Positions 6,929 to 12,965 of a DNA stretch of 12,965 nt are shown here, piece by piece. The stretch is taken from positions 1 through 12,965 of the forward strand of contig CAJOPO010000096.1 in the NCBI GenBank assembly GCA_905236315.1. Reading direction: 5' to 3'. The translations under genes were made by a program, and so were the position numbers. A model generated the notes under the pieces. It did not search any database. It was not told where the DNA came from and was given only the letters and a program-made list of their open reading frames with translations. How positions within the stretch are numbered: the first letter of the stretch is position 1; each line of letters begins with the position of its first letter. The stretch comes from an uncultured Treponema sp. Its GTDB lineage: Bacteria > Spirochaetota > Spirochaetia > Treponematales > Treponemataceae.

Positions 6929-7783
6929 ATGGAAGAAGATATACAAAAATTATTCTCCAAACGCTTTTGGACACAAGAACTTCCTTGCCACTTTGAGTTC
7001 CGCAATCCTCAGCCACCATTTCCTTTACATACTCACGACTTCTATGAATTAGTTATCATATATTCAGGAAGTGGAATACATTATACAGCGGAACAGGAAT
7101 ACAGCATTACAGAGGAAGATGTTATCTTGGTTCCTCCAGAACTTTTTCACGGTTATAAGAGTAGTAATAATCTTGTATTGATGAATATATTAATCTGTAC
7201 AGATTTTATAGAAAATGAAGATAATGATTTGCAAAAAATAAATAATTACAAAATATTGTTTAATCAAAGGCATGATATAAAAAAGCTACATCTAAATAAA
7301 ATGCAACTTTTTGAATTACGTGCCATTATAGAATCAATGCAAGGCGAACTTACATCACAAGGTATGGGCTACTCTTTGCAAATAACAAGCTTTCTTTTAC
7401 AGTTACTAGTCTTTTTGTTAAGAGTATATAACAATCCCGCATATCCAACATGTGAGGGACAAAATCGTTCTGTTGAACTTATTCGCTATGTGGAGAAAAA
7501 CTTTGATAAAGAAATAACTATGGAACAATTAACTCAAGTTGGTGCTATGTCTGAAAGTAGCGTGTTGCGTACATTTAAGCATATTACAGGATATGCGCCC
7601 TTTGTCTATCAACTGCGACTTAGAATGTTTGCAACTACTAGTGCCTTAATAGAAACATCAGAGGATATAACTAGCATAGCGTATAGAATAGGCTTTAATG
7701 ACAGCAACTATTTTAGTCGCTACTTTAAGAAGTTTGTAGGAATAAGTCCTCGTGAATACAGAAAGAAGTTTCACAAGGACTAA
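6929..7783 (+). CDS. AraC-family regulator, RhaS/RhaR-like
   Basis: 284 residues. The N-terminal part (about 15-110) is a cupin sugar-sensing domain: HTHDFYELVIIYSGSG at 34-49, followed by ITEEDVILVPPELFHGY. The C-terminal 100 residues are the AraC DNA-binding domain with two helix-turn-helix units (about 197-218 and 246-268). It closes with the family signature containing GFNDSNYFSRYFKK and GISPREYR. Its position, divergent from rhaBD and convergent with rhaA, and its shared operator argue that it is the rhamnose-responsive activator. Whether it corresponds to RhaS or RhaR cannot be told, since only one regulator is present. No damage is visible. The start ATG lacks an evident Shine-Dalgarno, and with the promoter so close the mRNA may be nearly leaderless. 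Confidence 0.9.
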   Translation: MEEDIQKLFSKRFWTQELPCHFEFRNPQPPFPLHTHDFYELVIIYSGSGIHYTAEQEYSITEEDVILVPPELFHGYKSSNNLVLMNILICTDFIENEDNDLQKINNYKILFNQRHDIKKLHLNKMQLFELRAIIESMQGELTSQGMGYSLQITSFLLQLLVFLLRVYNNPAYPTCEGQNRSVELIRYVEKNFDKEITMEQLTQVGAMSESSVLRTFKHITGYAPFVYQLRLRMFATTSALIETSEDITSIAYRIGFNDSNYFSRYFKKFVGISPREYRKKFHKD

Positions 7784-7808
7784 AGTTTCTTAGGTAAAAA
7801 AACTTTTT
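7782..7808 (+). terminator. Weak hairpin between convergent regulator and rhaA genes
   Basis: AAAGTTT (7782-7788) and AAACTTT (7800-7806) form a 7-bp AT-rich stem ending in five T on the plus strand. It overlaps the regulator's stop codon and fills the 23-bp gap to the rhaA stop. The low GC of the stem makes termination efficiency doubtful. Confidence 0.3.
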
Positions 7809-9069
7809 AGCTACGCTTTGCTAATACAGTCTTTTCGTAATCAAGAACTGCTTCAAGAGCCTGTGCGTCAGAAGGCACATTACACTCTTTACAATACTCT
7901 TCCCAAACAATGCTTAATGGCATAGTCTTTACTTGTTCAGAAAGTGACATACGAGCAAAGTAGTTTCCATCTTCTTCGTATTTTTTTAGTTGTGCATGAG
8001 GCTCCAACAAGGCAAATAGCAAAGACTTTTGTGTAGAACGACTTCCTACAGTCCAGGCTCCAATGCGATTTATAGAACCGTCAAAGTAATCAGTACCAAT
8101 ATGGAACTTTTCTAGCTGACCTGTGCGTACCATTTCTTGGCACATAAGACGCATATCATCATTATACAAGGTAACATGGTCGCTATCCCATCTTACACCC
8201 CTACTCAAATGCAAAAGCACTTCTGGAACAAACATAAGCACACTGCTTAATTTATCTGCAACATTTTCTGTTGGATGGAAGTGTCCCATATCTATTGTAA
8301 GTAAGGTTTGATTCTTTACAGCATAACCCATATAGAACTCATGGCTTCCTACAACATAACTTTATGTACCAATTCCAAATACCTTTGATTCAACAGAATC
8401 TTTTAGATACTCCTTAAAGATTGGCAAAGAAAGTATTTGGTCTAAGGACTGTGCCAAAACTTCCCTATATCCCAGTCTATCAGCAGGAATGTCTTTCATA
8501 CCATCTGCTATCCAAATATTATGAATACAAGCAGATTTTTGCTCTTTACCAAAATACTCGCCTATTTTACGACAACGCTTTGAATGTTCAATCCAAAAAT
8601 CTCTAATACCTTTATCTTTGCTAGAAAGTGTTAGACCATTTGCTTTTGGGTGAGAAAAGAATGTAGAATTAAAGTCTAGGGGCATATTTATAGAAAGTGC
8701 CCAATCTAGCCAGCTTTTAAAATGCTCTAGCTCTAAGGCATCTCTATCTACAGGCTTTGAATTACTAAAATCTGCATAGTTTGCATGCAAATTTAAGCGG
8801 TAAGAACCATGAATTAAACTTTTTGCTTTTTCAATATCAGCTCTTAATTCCGCAATGGAACGAGCCTTACCAGGATAGTTTCCTGTTACTTGAATACCAT
8901 CACTTCCACTAAGAGTACCACCTTCGCTTTCAAAGCCACCTACATCATCACCTTGCCAGCAATGTAAAGAAATAGGTATACTCTTTAATGTTTCTATAGC
9001 TTTATCTGTATCTACGCCAAGTGCTGCGTACTGTTCCTTTGCATAATTATATGCTTCTTTCTGTGTCAT
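7807..9069 (-). pseudogene. rhaA: L-rhamnose isomerase, interrupted by in-frame TAA
   Basis: Read through one stop codon, this is a full-length rhamnose isomerase of about 420 codons; it would convert L-rhamnose to L-rhamnulose. Codon 236 (8362-8364) is TAA. Both sides are in the same frame and match the E. coli segment FGIGAESYTVGSNEFYMGY, the stop standing where E. coli has Glu243. The truncated 235-residue product keeps the equivalents of E. coli Glu234 and Lys236 (VESKVFGIG). It loses the remaining metal and active-site residues, which are encoded downstream (DMGHFHP, then HLSRG and RWDSDH). The start is the ATG at 9069, behind AAGGGGG; an in-frame ATG nine codons upstream lacks a ribosome site. 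Re-initiation at the ATG 30 bp past the stop (MGYAVK) is conceivable but would not make a normal enzyme. Confidence 0.9.
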
Positions 9070-9104
9070 AATAGCCCCCTTATGCTTAAAGTTCATTTTT
9101 CTTT

Positions 9105-9168
9105 AGTATAAAGGGGAATGGTACTACCTGCCATAACAAAAGAAGCAATAAATAGCATAAAAACGTCA
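9105..9168 (-). promoter_or_regulatory. rhaA control region with rha half-site
   Basis: Bases 9146-9168 match 6897-6919 of the rhaB operator at 19 of 23 positions in the same orientation relative to the gene. The invariant blocks are CAAT, TAGCATAA and ACGTCA (plus-strand reading), and all four mismatches are A/T swaps. A minus-strand -10 box, TATACT (9105-9110), lies downstream, with no good -35, as expected for an activator-dependent promoter. The second, inverted half-site present near rhaB is not seen here. A GGTACTACC at 9120-9128 resembles the core of the 108-225 palindromes and may be chance. Confidence 0.6.
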
Positions 9169-9177
9169 GTAGAGCTA

Positions 9178-11226
9178 TTACACTTCCTTAGCCATATTAG
9201 CTATAAGGTCTACTGTCTTTTCTAAAGTTAAGGTATTTGCGTCTATACAAATATCATAGTTATCTGCCTGTGCCCACGCTCCTGGAGTAGTAAAGTTATA
9301 GTAGAGTTCTCTTAATCTGTCTGCTTGCTTTATGCGTTTACTTGCTTCTGCAATGCTAAGATTTTCTCTTTCGGAAACTGTCTTTATGCGCTTTTCTAGG
9401 GGCATTGTAATAAATACACGCAAAACAGGACATTTTCCTTTTAGTATTTGGTCTGCACGGCGACCAACTATTACGCAACTGCCGTTTGCAGCAACCTTTT
9501 CTATAACAGCAAGTTGAGCCTGCTCTGCGGCTTTTTGTACTTCTATAAGTTCAGAACTTATAGTTCCATTACTCATTTTAATGGCAGGGATAGACTGTCG
9601 GTTTGCATTTTCGTCAACAAAGGCAAGGAACATTGCATTTAATCCGCTTTCATCAGCGGCTTCTTTTAATAAGTCTGTATCATAGTAGGGAACAGCAAGC
9701 TTATCTGCTAAAGCCTTTCCTATTACACGTCCACCCGCTCCATAAGTGCGACCTATGGTTATTACTACAGGTTTTCCGTTAATAAGGTATTTATCTCTAT
9801 GAGGAGAAAGGGATTCGTATTTTACACTGGGCTTTGCTTGTGCTTGTACAGTAGGAGTTTTATCTCCAAATATGGATTTCCATGATAAAGTCAATAACAA
9901 GATTGTAGTTATAAACGCTAAGGCATCTGAAGTAGGACCTGCCCATAGAACGCCTTCTATGCCCATTATATTAGAAAGTATTATCATAGCAGGGAGCATA
10001 AATATAATCTGTTTAGAAAGAGAGATTAAAGAAGCCTGCACTGGTTTTCCTACTGCTTGAAAGAATATGCCAGCAGAAAGTTGAAAACCTGCAACTGGTA
10101 CTAAAAGTAAGAATATGCGCAAGGTTTTTACTGCAAATTGATTATATACATCACTTTCTGTTCCAAATATACTTACAATAGTCATAGGCATTAGCTGGAA
10201 CATGGCAAATGCAACTATCATAACTACGGTGGATATAATTATAACTTTGTTAAATGCTTCTTGAACTCTCTTATACTGTTTTGCTCCGTAATTATAACCC
10301 CAGATAGGCTGTGCACCAGAGGCAAGACCTATTACAATAACCATAAGAATGTTAAACACCTTCATTGTAACGCCAAGTGCTGCAATAGGAATGTCTGAAC
10401 CGTAAATACTTTGTGCGCCTGTAGTGCGTAAGATATTATTCTGAACTGCCATAACAACTACAAGAACCATTTGAGAAATAAAACTAGAAAGTCCTAATTT
10501 TAACACTGAAGGAACATAGTTGATACTGGGCTTTATATCAGTTTTGGATATTTTTACAGACTTTAAGCGTGGAATGTAGGCAAAGTTTATTATTGCATTT
10601 GCAATCTGCCCTATAATCGTAGCCCAAGCAGCACCTGCAACACCCCATTTAAATACAAAGATAAACACAGGGTCGCCTATAAGGTTTAACACACATCCTA
10701 CTAAAAGACCTACCATATTGTACTTTGGAGAGCCATCTGCACGTATTATGCTTGCATAGCCTGCACAAACTGCACAAAACGGAATACCTATGGCAATAAT
10801 GCCACCATACTGCAAGGCATAGGGCATAACGTTTTCTGTAGCTCCAAAGAGGGTACATAGAGGACGCAAAAATATAAGATAGATGGCTGCAATTAAAACA
10901 CCGCTTACAACTGTAAAAATCATACCCGCTACAGTACCCTGAGCGGCTTTTTTGTCTTCTTTTTTACCAAGCATAAGGCTTATGAAACTAGCAGTTCCAT
11001 CGCCAATCATTAAAGCAAACGCCATTGCAAAAGTTGATAAGGGGAATATTACATTTGTAGCGGCATTTCCTAAATATCCTACCCCTCGCCCAATAAAAAT
11101 CTGGTCAACAATGTTATATAATGCATTAATAACTAGGGATGCAATTCCAGGAATAGCAAACTTTGCAAGCAAGGTTCCTATTTTTTCCGTTCCTAAAATA
11201 TTTTCTTGTTGATTTTCTGTTTTCAT
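9178..11226 (-). CDS. MATE efflux transporter fused to cytidylate-kinase-like domain
   Basis: 682 residues. Residues 1-452 are a MATE-family antiporter of about 12 membrane helices in two homologous halves: FAIPGIASLVINALYNIVDQ near 23-42, and the second-half counterpart LGLSSFISQMVL near 244-255. Such transporters export drugs or metabolites using Na+ or H+ gradients. A proline-rich linker (about 455-484) leads to a cytoplasmic domain of the Cytidylate_kin2 type (about 485-680). That domain has the P-loop-like GRTYGAGGRVIG at 492-503, GRRAD at 588-592 and RLRELYYN at 637-644. Family members are annotated as kinase-like and the substrate is not known. The fusion is one uninterrupted frame with a ribosome site (GAGGT) before the ATG. 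A regulatory or substrate-modifying role for the kinase domain is inference. The rhaA control region follows immediately. Confidence 0.92.
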   Translation of the reverse strand: MKTENQQENILGTEKIGTLLAKFAIPGIASLVINALYNIVDQIFIGRGVGYLGNAATNVIFPLSTFAMAFALMIGDGTASFISLMLGKKEDKKAAQGTVAGMIFTVVSGVLIAAIYLIFLRPLCTLFGATENVMPYALQYGGIIAIGIPFCAVCAGYASIIRADGSPKYNMVGLLVGCVLNLIGDPVFIFVFKWGVAGAAWATIIGQIANAIINFAYIPRLKSVKISKTDIKPSINYVPSVLKLGLSSFISQMVLVVVMAVQNNILRTTGAQSIYGSDIPIAALGVTMKVFNILMVIVIGLASGAQPIWGYNYGAKQYKRVQEAFNKVIIISTVVMIVAFAMFQLMPMTIVSIFGTESDVYNQFAVKTLRIFLLLVPVAGFQLSAGIFFQAVGKPVQASLISLSKQIIFMLPAMIILSNIMGIEGVLWAGPTSDALAFITTILLLTLSWKSIFGDKTPTVQAQAKPSVKYESLSPHRDKYLINGKPVVITIGRTYGAGGRVIGKALADKLAVPYYDTDLLKEAADESGLNAMFLAFVDENANRQSIPAIKMSNGTISSELIEVQKAAEQAQLAVIEKVAANGSCVIVGRRADQILKGKCPVLRVFITMPLEKRIKTVSERENLSIAEASKRIKQADRLRELYYNFTTPGAWAQADNYDICIDANTLTLEKTVDLIANMAKEV

Positions 11227-11240
11227 TATCTACCTCAAAA

Positions 11241-11273
11241 AATAAAAAAAGCGAATTATAATTTATGCGCTTT
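11241..11273 (-). promoter_or_regulatory. Terminator-like hairpin in the MATE leader (candidate attenuator)
   Basis: On the minus strand AAAGCG (from 11273 down to 11268) pairs with CGCTTT (11253-11248), with the self-complementary AATTATAATT inside the loop. A run of seven T (three of them in the arm), then ATTTT, follows. This has the shape of an intrinsic terminator pointing at the MATE gene, 15 nt before its ribosome site. Since the upstream gene runs the other way, the only transcript it could stop is the MATE leader. The stem is short and only its base is GC-rich, so strength is uncertain. Confidence 0.35.
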
Positions 11274-11283
11274 ATCAATTACC

Positions 11284-11300
11284 ATTATAAAGTTATTATA
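11284..11300 (-). promoter_or_regulatory. Two candidate -10 boxes for the MATE gene
   Basis: TATAAT occurs twice on the minus strand, at 11295-11300 and 11284-11289. No convincing -35 box is spaced to either; TTTAAT lies 17 bp from the first. They are the best promoter candidates in the 248-bp gap between the divergent MATE and FNT genes. Confidence 0.35.
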
Positions 11301-11352
11301 GCTAATATACTAAAAAAATTAAACATTTTCTACAATCTTTTTAATTCTACTC

Positions 11353-11381
11353 TTTATTTAAACCGAAAATATCTATATAAT
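11353..11381 (+). promoter_or_regulatory. Candidate promoter of the FNT channel gene
   Basis: A perfect TATAAT at 11376-11381 is preceded at 17 bp by TTTATT (11353-11358), a poor -35. The leader would be about 85-90 nt. I see no recognisable riboswitch in it. Confidence 0.35.
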
Positions 11382-11474
11382 AAAGAAACTTGTAAAAGTC
11401 AAATGAGTTTTGTAAGTAGCTCAATAGCTTAGATTTTGCAGTTCTGTTTGTTGCAGACATAAGGAAGGATTTAT

Positions 11475-12266
11475 ATGAATTCACCAGCCGAGATAGCAAA
11501 GTTATATGTTGATATTGGTGCAAATAAAACAAGGATGCCTGCACTTAAAATGTTTGTTTTGGGAATATTTGCAGGTATGTTTATAGCAATGGGAGGCTTT
11601 GGTAGTGCAGTAGCTTCTTGTGGAGTGGTGCCTCCTGCATTATCTCGTTTTTTAAGTGCGCTTGTATTCCCTATAGGGCTTATGATGGTCATTATTGCAG
11701 GTGGTGAGCTTTTTACAGGTAACTGTCTAATTATACTATCTGTTATGCAAAAAAGAACTACTTGGCTTAAAATGCTAAGAAACTGGGGTATTGTTTATCT
11801 AGGTAATCTTGTAGGGAGTCTTCTAGTTGCTTTGGTTGTAACATGCAGTAAATCTACAACCCTTTATAGCGGAGCTTTGATACAGGCAATAGTAAATACT
11901 GCTAATACAAAGGTGCATTTAGGATTTGCAGAAGCGATATTAAAAGGGGTATTCTGCAACTTTATGGTATGTCTAGCCGTATGGGTTGCTTTTTCTGCAA
12001 CGGATACAGCAGGAAAGATAATGGCTTTGTACTTGCCCATATTCCTTTTTGTTTTATGTGGCTTTGAGCACTGTGTTGCAAATATGTATTTTATTCCAGC
12101 AGGGATTTTTTCTACATACATGTATGACATACAGGCAGAAGGATTAAACTGGCTTACATTCTTAGTAAGAAACCTTTTACCTGTAACAGTAGGTAATATA
12201 ATAGGTGGTGCAGGCTTTGTTGGCATGGGCTACTGGTGGGCATATTTACACGGCAAGGTAGAATAA
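11475..12266 (+). CDS. Formate/nitrite transporter (FNT) family channel
   Basis: 263 residues, the normal length. FNT proteins are pentameric inner-membrane channels for small monovalent anions such as formate, nitrite, hydrosulfide or lactate. Six membrane helices are readable. The omega-loop and pore signature GELFTGN (77-83, Thr81) and the central histidine motif GFEHCVANMYFIPAGI (196-211, His199) are present; these correspond to Thr91 and His209 of E. coli FocA. The cysteine after the pore His is unlike E. coli FocA. The substrate cannot be decided from sequence: no formate lyase, nitrite reductase or sulfite reductase gene is near. AAGGAAGG precedes the ATG, and a strong terminator follows the gene, so it is monocistronic. 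Confidence 0.93.
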   Translation: MNSPAEIAKLYVDIGANKTRMPALKMFVLGIFAGMFIAMGGFGSAVASCGVVPPALSRFLSALVFPIGLMMVIIAGGELFTGNCLIILSVMQKRTTWLKMLRNWGIVYLGNLVGSLLVALVVTCSKSTTLYSGALIQAIVNTANTKVHLGFAEAILKGVFCNFMVCLAVWVAFSATDTAGKIMALYLPIFLFVLCGFEHCVANMYFIPAGIFSTYMYDIQAEGLNWLTFLVRNLLPVTVGNIIGGAGFVGMGYWWAYLHGKVE

Positions 12267-12301
12267 ACACTGACTACTTGATTAGGCTAATGACTCTCCC
12301 C

Positions 12302-12334
12302 CCCCGAACGTTTATGCGCTCGGGGTTTTGTTTT
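12302..12334 (+). terminator. Rho-independent terminator of the FNT gene
   Basis: CCCCGA (12302-12307) pairs with TCGGGG (12320-12325). Two further C-G pairs lie inside, after one mismatch, around a TTTATG loop. TTTTGTTTT follows at once. It lies 35 bp past the FNT stop. An eight-base C run (12298-12305) overlaps the 5' arm. It has no T-tract on the minus strand, so it would not serve the convergent ohrR. Confidence 0.85.
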
Positions 12335-12339
12335 GTCCA

Positions 12340-12786
12340 TTATTTACAAGTATTAAATTGATTTAACACTTTATGAAGCAATGTATACAAAGTAGCAGCT
12401 TCTTCATTTTCCAAATGAACACAAGATGCCATTTTAGAAGGAATGGACAGGGCTTTTTCTTTTAATTCCTCTCCCGCATTTGTGATTTCTATAAGAACAT
12501 TACGTTCATCTTGTTGCATTCTAGTGCGTGTTATATAACTTTTAGATTCTAGTTTCTTTAAGACAGGTGTAAGCGTTCCGCTATCTAAAAAAAGATATTC
12601 CCCTAGCTCCTTTACGTTCATTTTCTTTTTTTCCCATAACACCATCATTGTTAAATACTGGGTATAAGTTAAATCAAGTTCGCTTAAAAAAGGTTTATAT
12701 CGTTTAATTATTTCTTTTGAACATACATACAAAGGAAAGCAGAGTTGATTTTCTAATTTTAAGCAATCATATTTACTAGAATCCAT
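12340..12786 (-). CDS. ohrR: OhrR-type organic peroxide sensor (MarR family)
   Basis: 148 residues from the ATG at 12786, which has AAGG five bases upstream. A GTG two codons earlier is possible but has no ribosome site. The N-terminus CLKLENQLCFPLY matches the OhrR family, with the peroxidatic cysteine at residue 16 (Cys15 in Bacillus subtilis OhrR). The tyrosines that contact it in B. subtilis (Tyr19, 29, 40) are conserved as Tyr20, Tyr30 and Tyr41. The winged helix follows, with LDSGTLTPVLKKLES as recognition helix and DERNVLIEIT in the wing. OhrR represses an organic hydroperoxide reductase (ohr) until the cysteine is oxidised. No ohr gene is in the window; it may lie beyond the right edge. 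An additional cysteine at residue 22 could allow a disulfide. Confidence 0.9.
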   Translation of the reverse strand: MDSSKYDCLKLENQLCFPLYVCSKEIIKRYKPFLSELDLTYTQYLTMMVLWEKKKMNVKELGEYLFLDSGTLTPVLKKLESKSYITRTRMQQDERNVLIEITNAGEELKEKALSIPSKMASCVHLENEEAATLYTLLHKVLNQFNTCK

Positions 12787-12806
12787 AGTCACCTTGAGTT
12801 TTACTT

Positions 12807-12849
12807 AAATTGTATGCTATATAATAACATAGCAAAACAAAAAAAACAA
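12807..12849 (-). promoter_or_regulatory. ohrR promoter and candidate self-operator
   Basis: On the minus strand TTGTTT (12849-12844), a 17-bp spacer and TATTAT (12826-12821) form a good promoter. A perfect 6-bp inverted repeat, TGCTAT and ATAGCA (12815-12820 and 12829-12834), surrounds the -10. Next to it, AAATTGTA (12807-12814, plus strand) equals the half-site of the B. subtilis OhrR operator (TACAATT on the other strand). Only one such half-site is clear. Autoregulation is inferred. Confidence 0.5.
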
Positions 12850-12884
12850 GACATTGTACTTAGTGGAGATGGAAATCAATTTAT

Positions 12885-12965
12885 GGGAACCTCGAAAAAC
12901 TCCCTTTCAGAAAGTTTTTCGAGGTTCCTGCGAGTTGTAAGTCGCTATAATAGCGCGACTTACAA
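12885..12965. repeat. Right copy of the two-hairpin repeat, inverted
   Basis: 12885-12956 is the exact reverse complement of 1-72, and the repeat continues at least to the window edge. Hairpin one has arms 12886-12901 and 12913-12928 (16 bp perfect). Hairpin two has arms TTGTAAGTCGC (12935-12945) and GCGACTTACAA (12955-12965). The 12787-12884 stretch between ohrR and this repeat holds only the ohrR promoter. Confidence 0.85.

Noticed and set aside
6850..7005. Longer N-terminus for rhaB
   Set aside because: The extension runs through the operator and into the antisense of the AraC regulator; the FGGY N-terminal motif begins right after the ATG at 6849.
7807..8331. Independent gene encoding a 174-residue protein
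   Set aside because: It is the in-frame 3' part of rhaA beyond the TAA; its first residues continue the isomerase alignment.
8362..8364. Stop-codon reassignment or readthrough of TAA
   Set aside because: TAA ends several neighbouring intact genes (aldo/keto reductase, lipoprotein, rhaD, AraC regulator, FNT), and no recoding signal is seen.
11382..11474. Riboswitch in the FNT leader
   Set aside because: No recognisable conserved riboswitch core; only a ribosome site and AT-rich DNA.
1..12965. Complete transposon, integron or linear plasmid with terminal inverted repeats
   Set aside because: No transposase, integrase, replication or transfer gene; the contents are ordinary chromosomal genes including radA.
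1..12965. Circular molecule with overlapping ends
   Set aside because: The shared end sequence is inverted, not direct, so the ends cannot simply join.

Overview
The window reads as a piece of a low-GC bacterial chromosome carrying ordinary single-copy genes (radA, an OhrR-type regulator, an FNT channel, an aldo/keto reductase) and a damaged L-rhamnose catabolic cluster. A Treponema-like spirochaete is my best guess. It rests on the loose lipobox of the LEA-type lipoprotein, the base composition, and intergenic DNA crowded with palindromic and heptamer-type repeats. This is an impression, not a proof, and a low-GC Firmicute is not excluded. No phage, plasmid, transposase, integrase, CRISPR, tRNA or rRNA gene is visible.

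Layout. (1) 1-223: a 72-bp two-hairpin repeat at the very left edge, then a cluster of AAGGT-centred palindromes. (2) 224-1345, minus: aldo/keto reductase with a C-terminal double 4Fe-4S module. (3) 1346-1563: a long hairpin built of degenerate heptamers. (4) 1564-4333, plus: a tight three-gene unit of LEA-domain lipoprotein, NusG-domain-II protein and RadA. (5) 4334-4529: gene-free, three kinds of small repeat or palindrome. (6) 4530-9069: the rhamnose cluster. rhaD and rhaB run left; a divergent AraC-family regulator runs right; rhaA converges on the regulator from the other side. (7) 9178-11226, minus: MATE transporter fused to a cytidylate-kinase-like domain. (8) 11475-12266, plus: formate/nitrite-type channel with a clear terminator. 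(9) 12340-12786, minus: OhrR. (10) 12885-12965: the 72-bp repeat again, inverted relative to the left edge.

The biology worth a second look is the rhamnose cluster. rhaA carries an in-frame TAA at codon 236, where relatives have Glu. rhaB carries a one-base frameshift in a seven-base homopolymer and also appears to lack the catalytic Asp of FGGY kinases. The aldolase and the regulator look intact. The control DNA also looks intact. A 10-bp inverted repeat lies between rhaB and the regulator gene, over a good promoter for the latter. A 23-bp block of it recurs at 19 of 23 positions upstream of rhaA, a strong candidate for the shared binding site of this RhaS/RhaR-like regulator. The picture is a recently decaying, once co-regulated rhamnose regulon, unless the lesions are sequence errors. 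Other notable items are the MATE-kinase fusion, with a terminator-like hairpin in its leader, and the inverted repeat pair that bounds the window.
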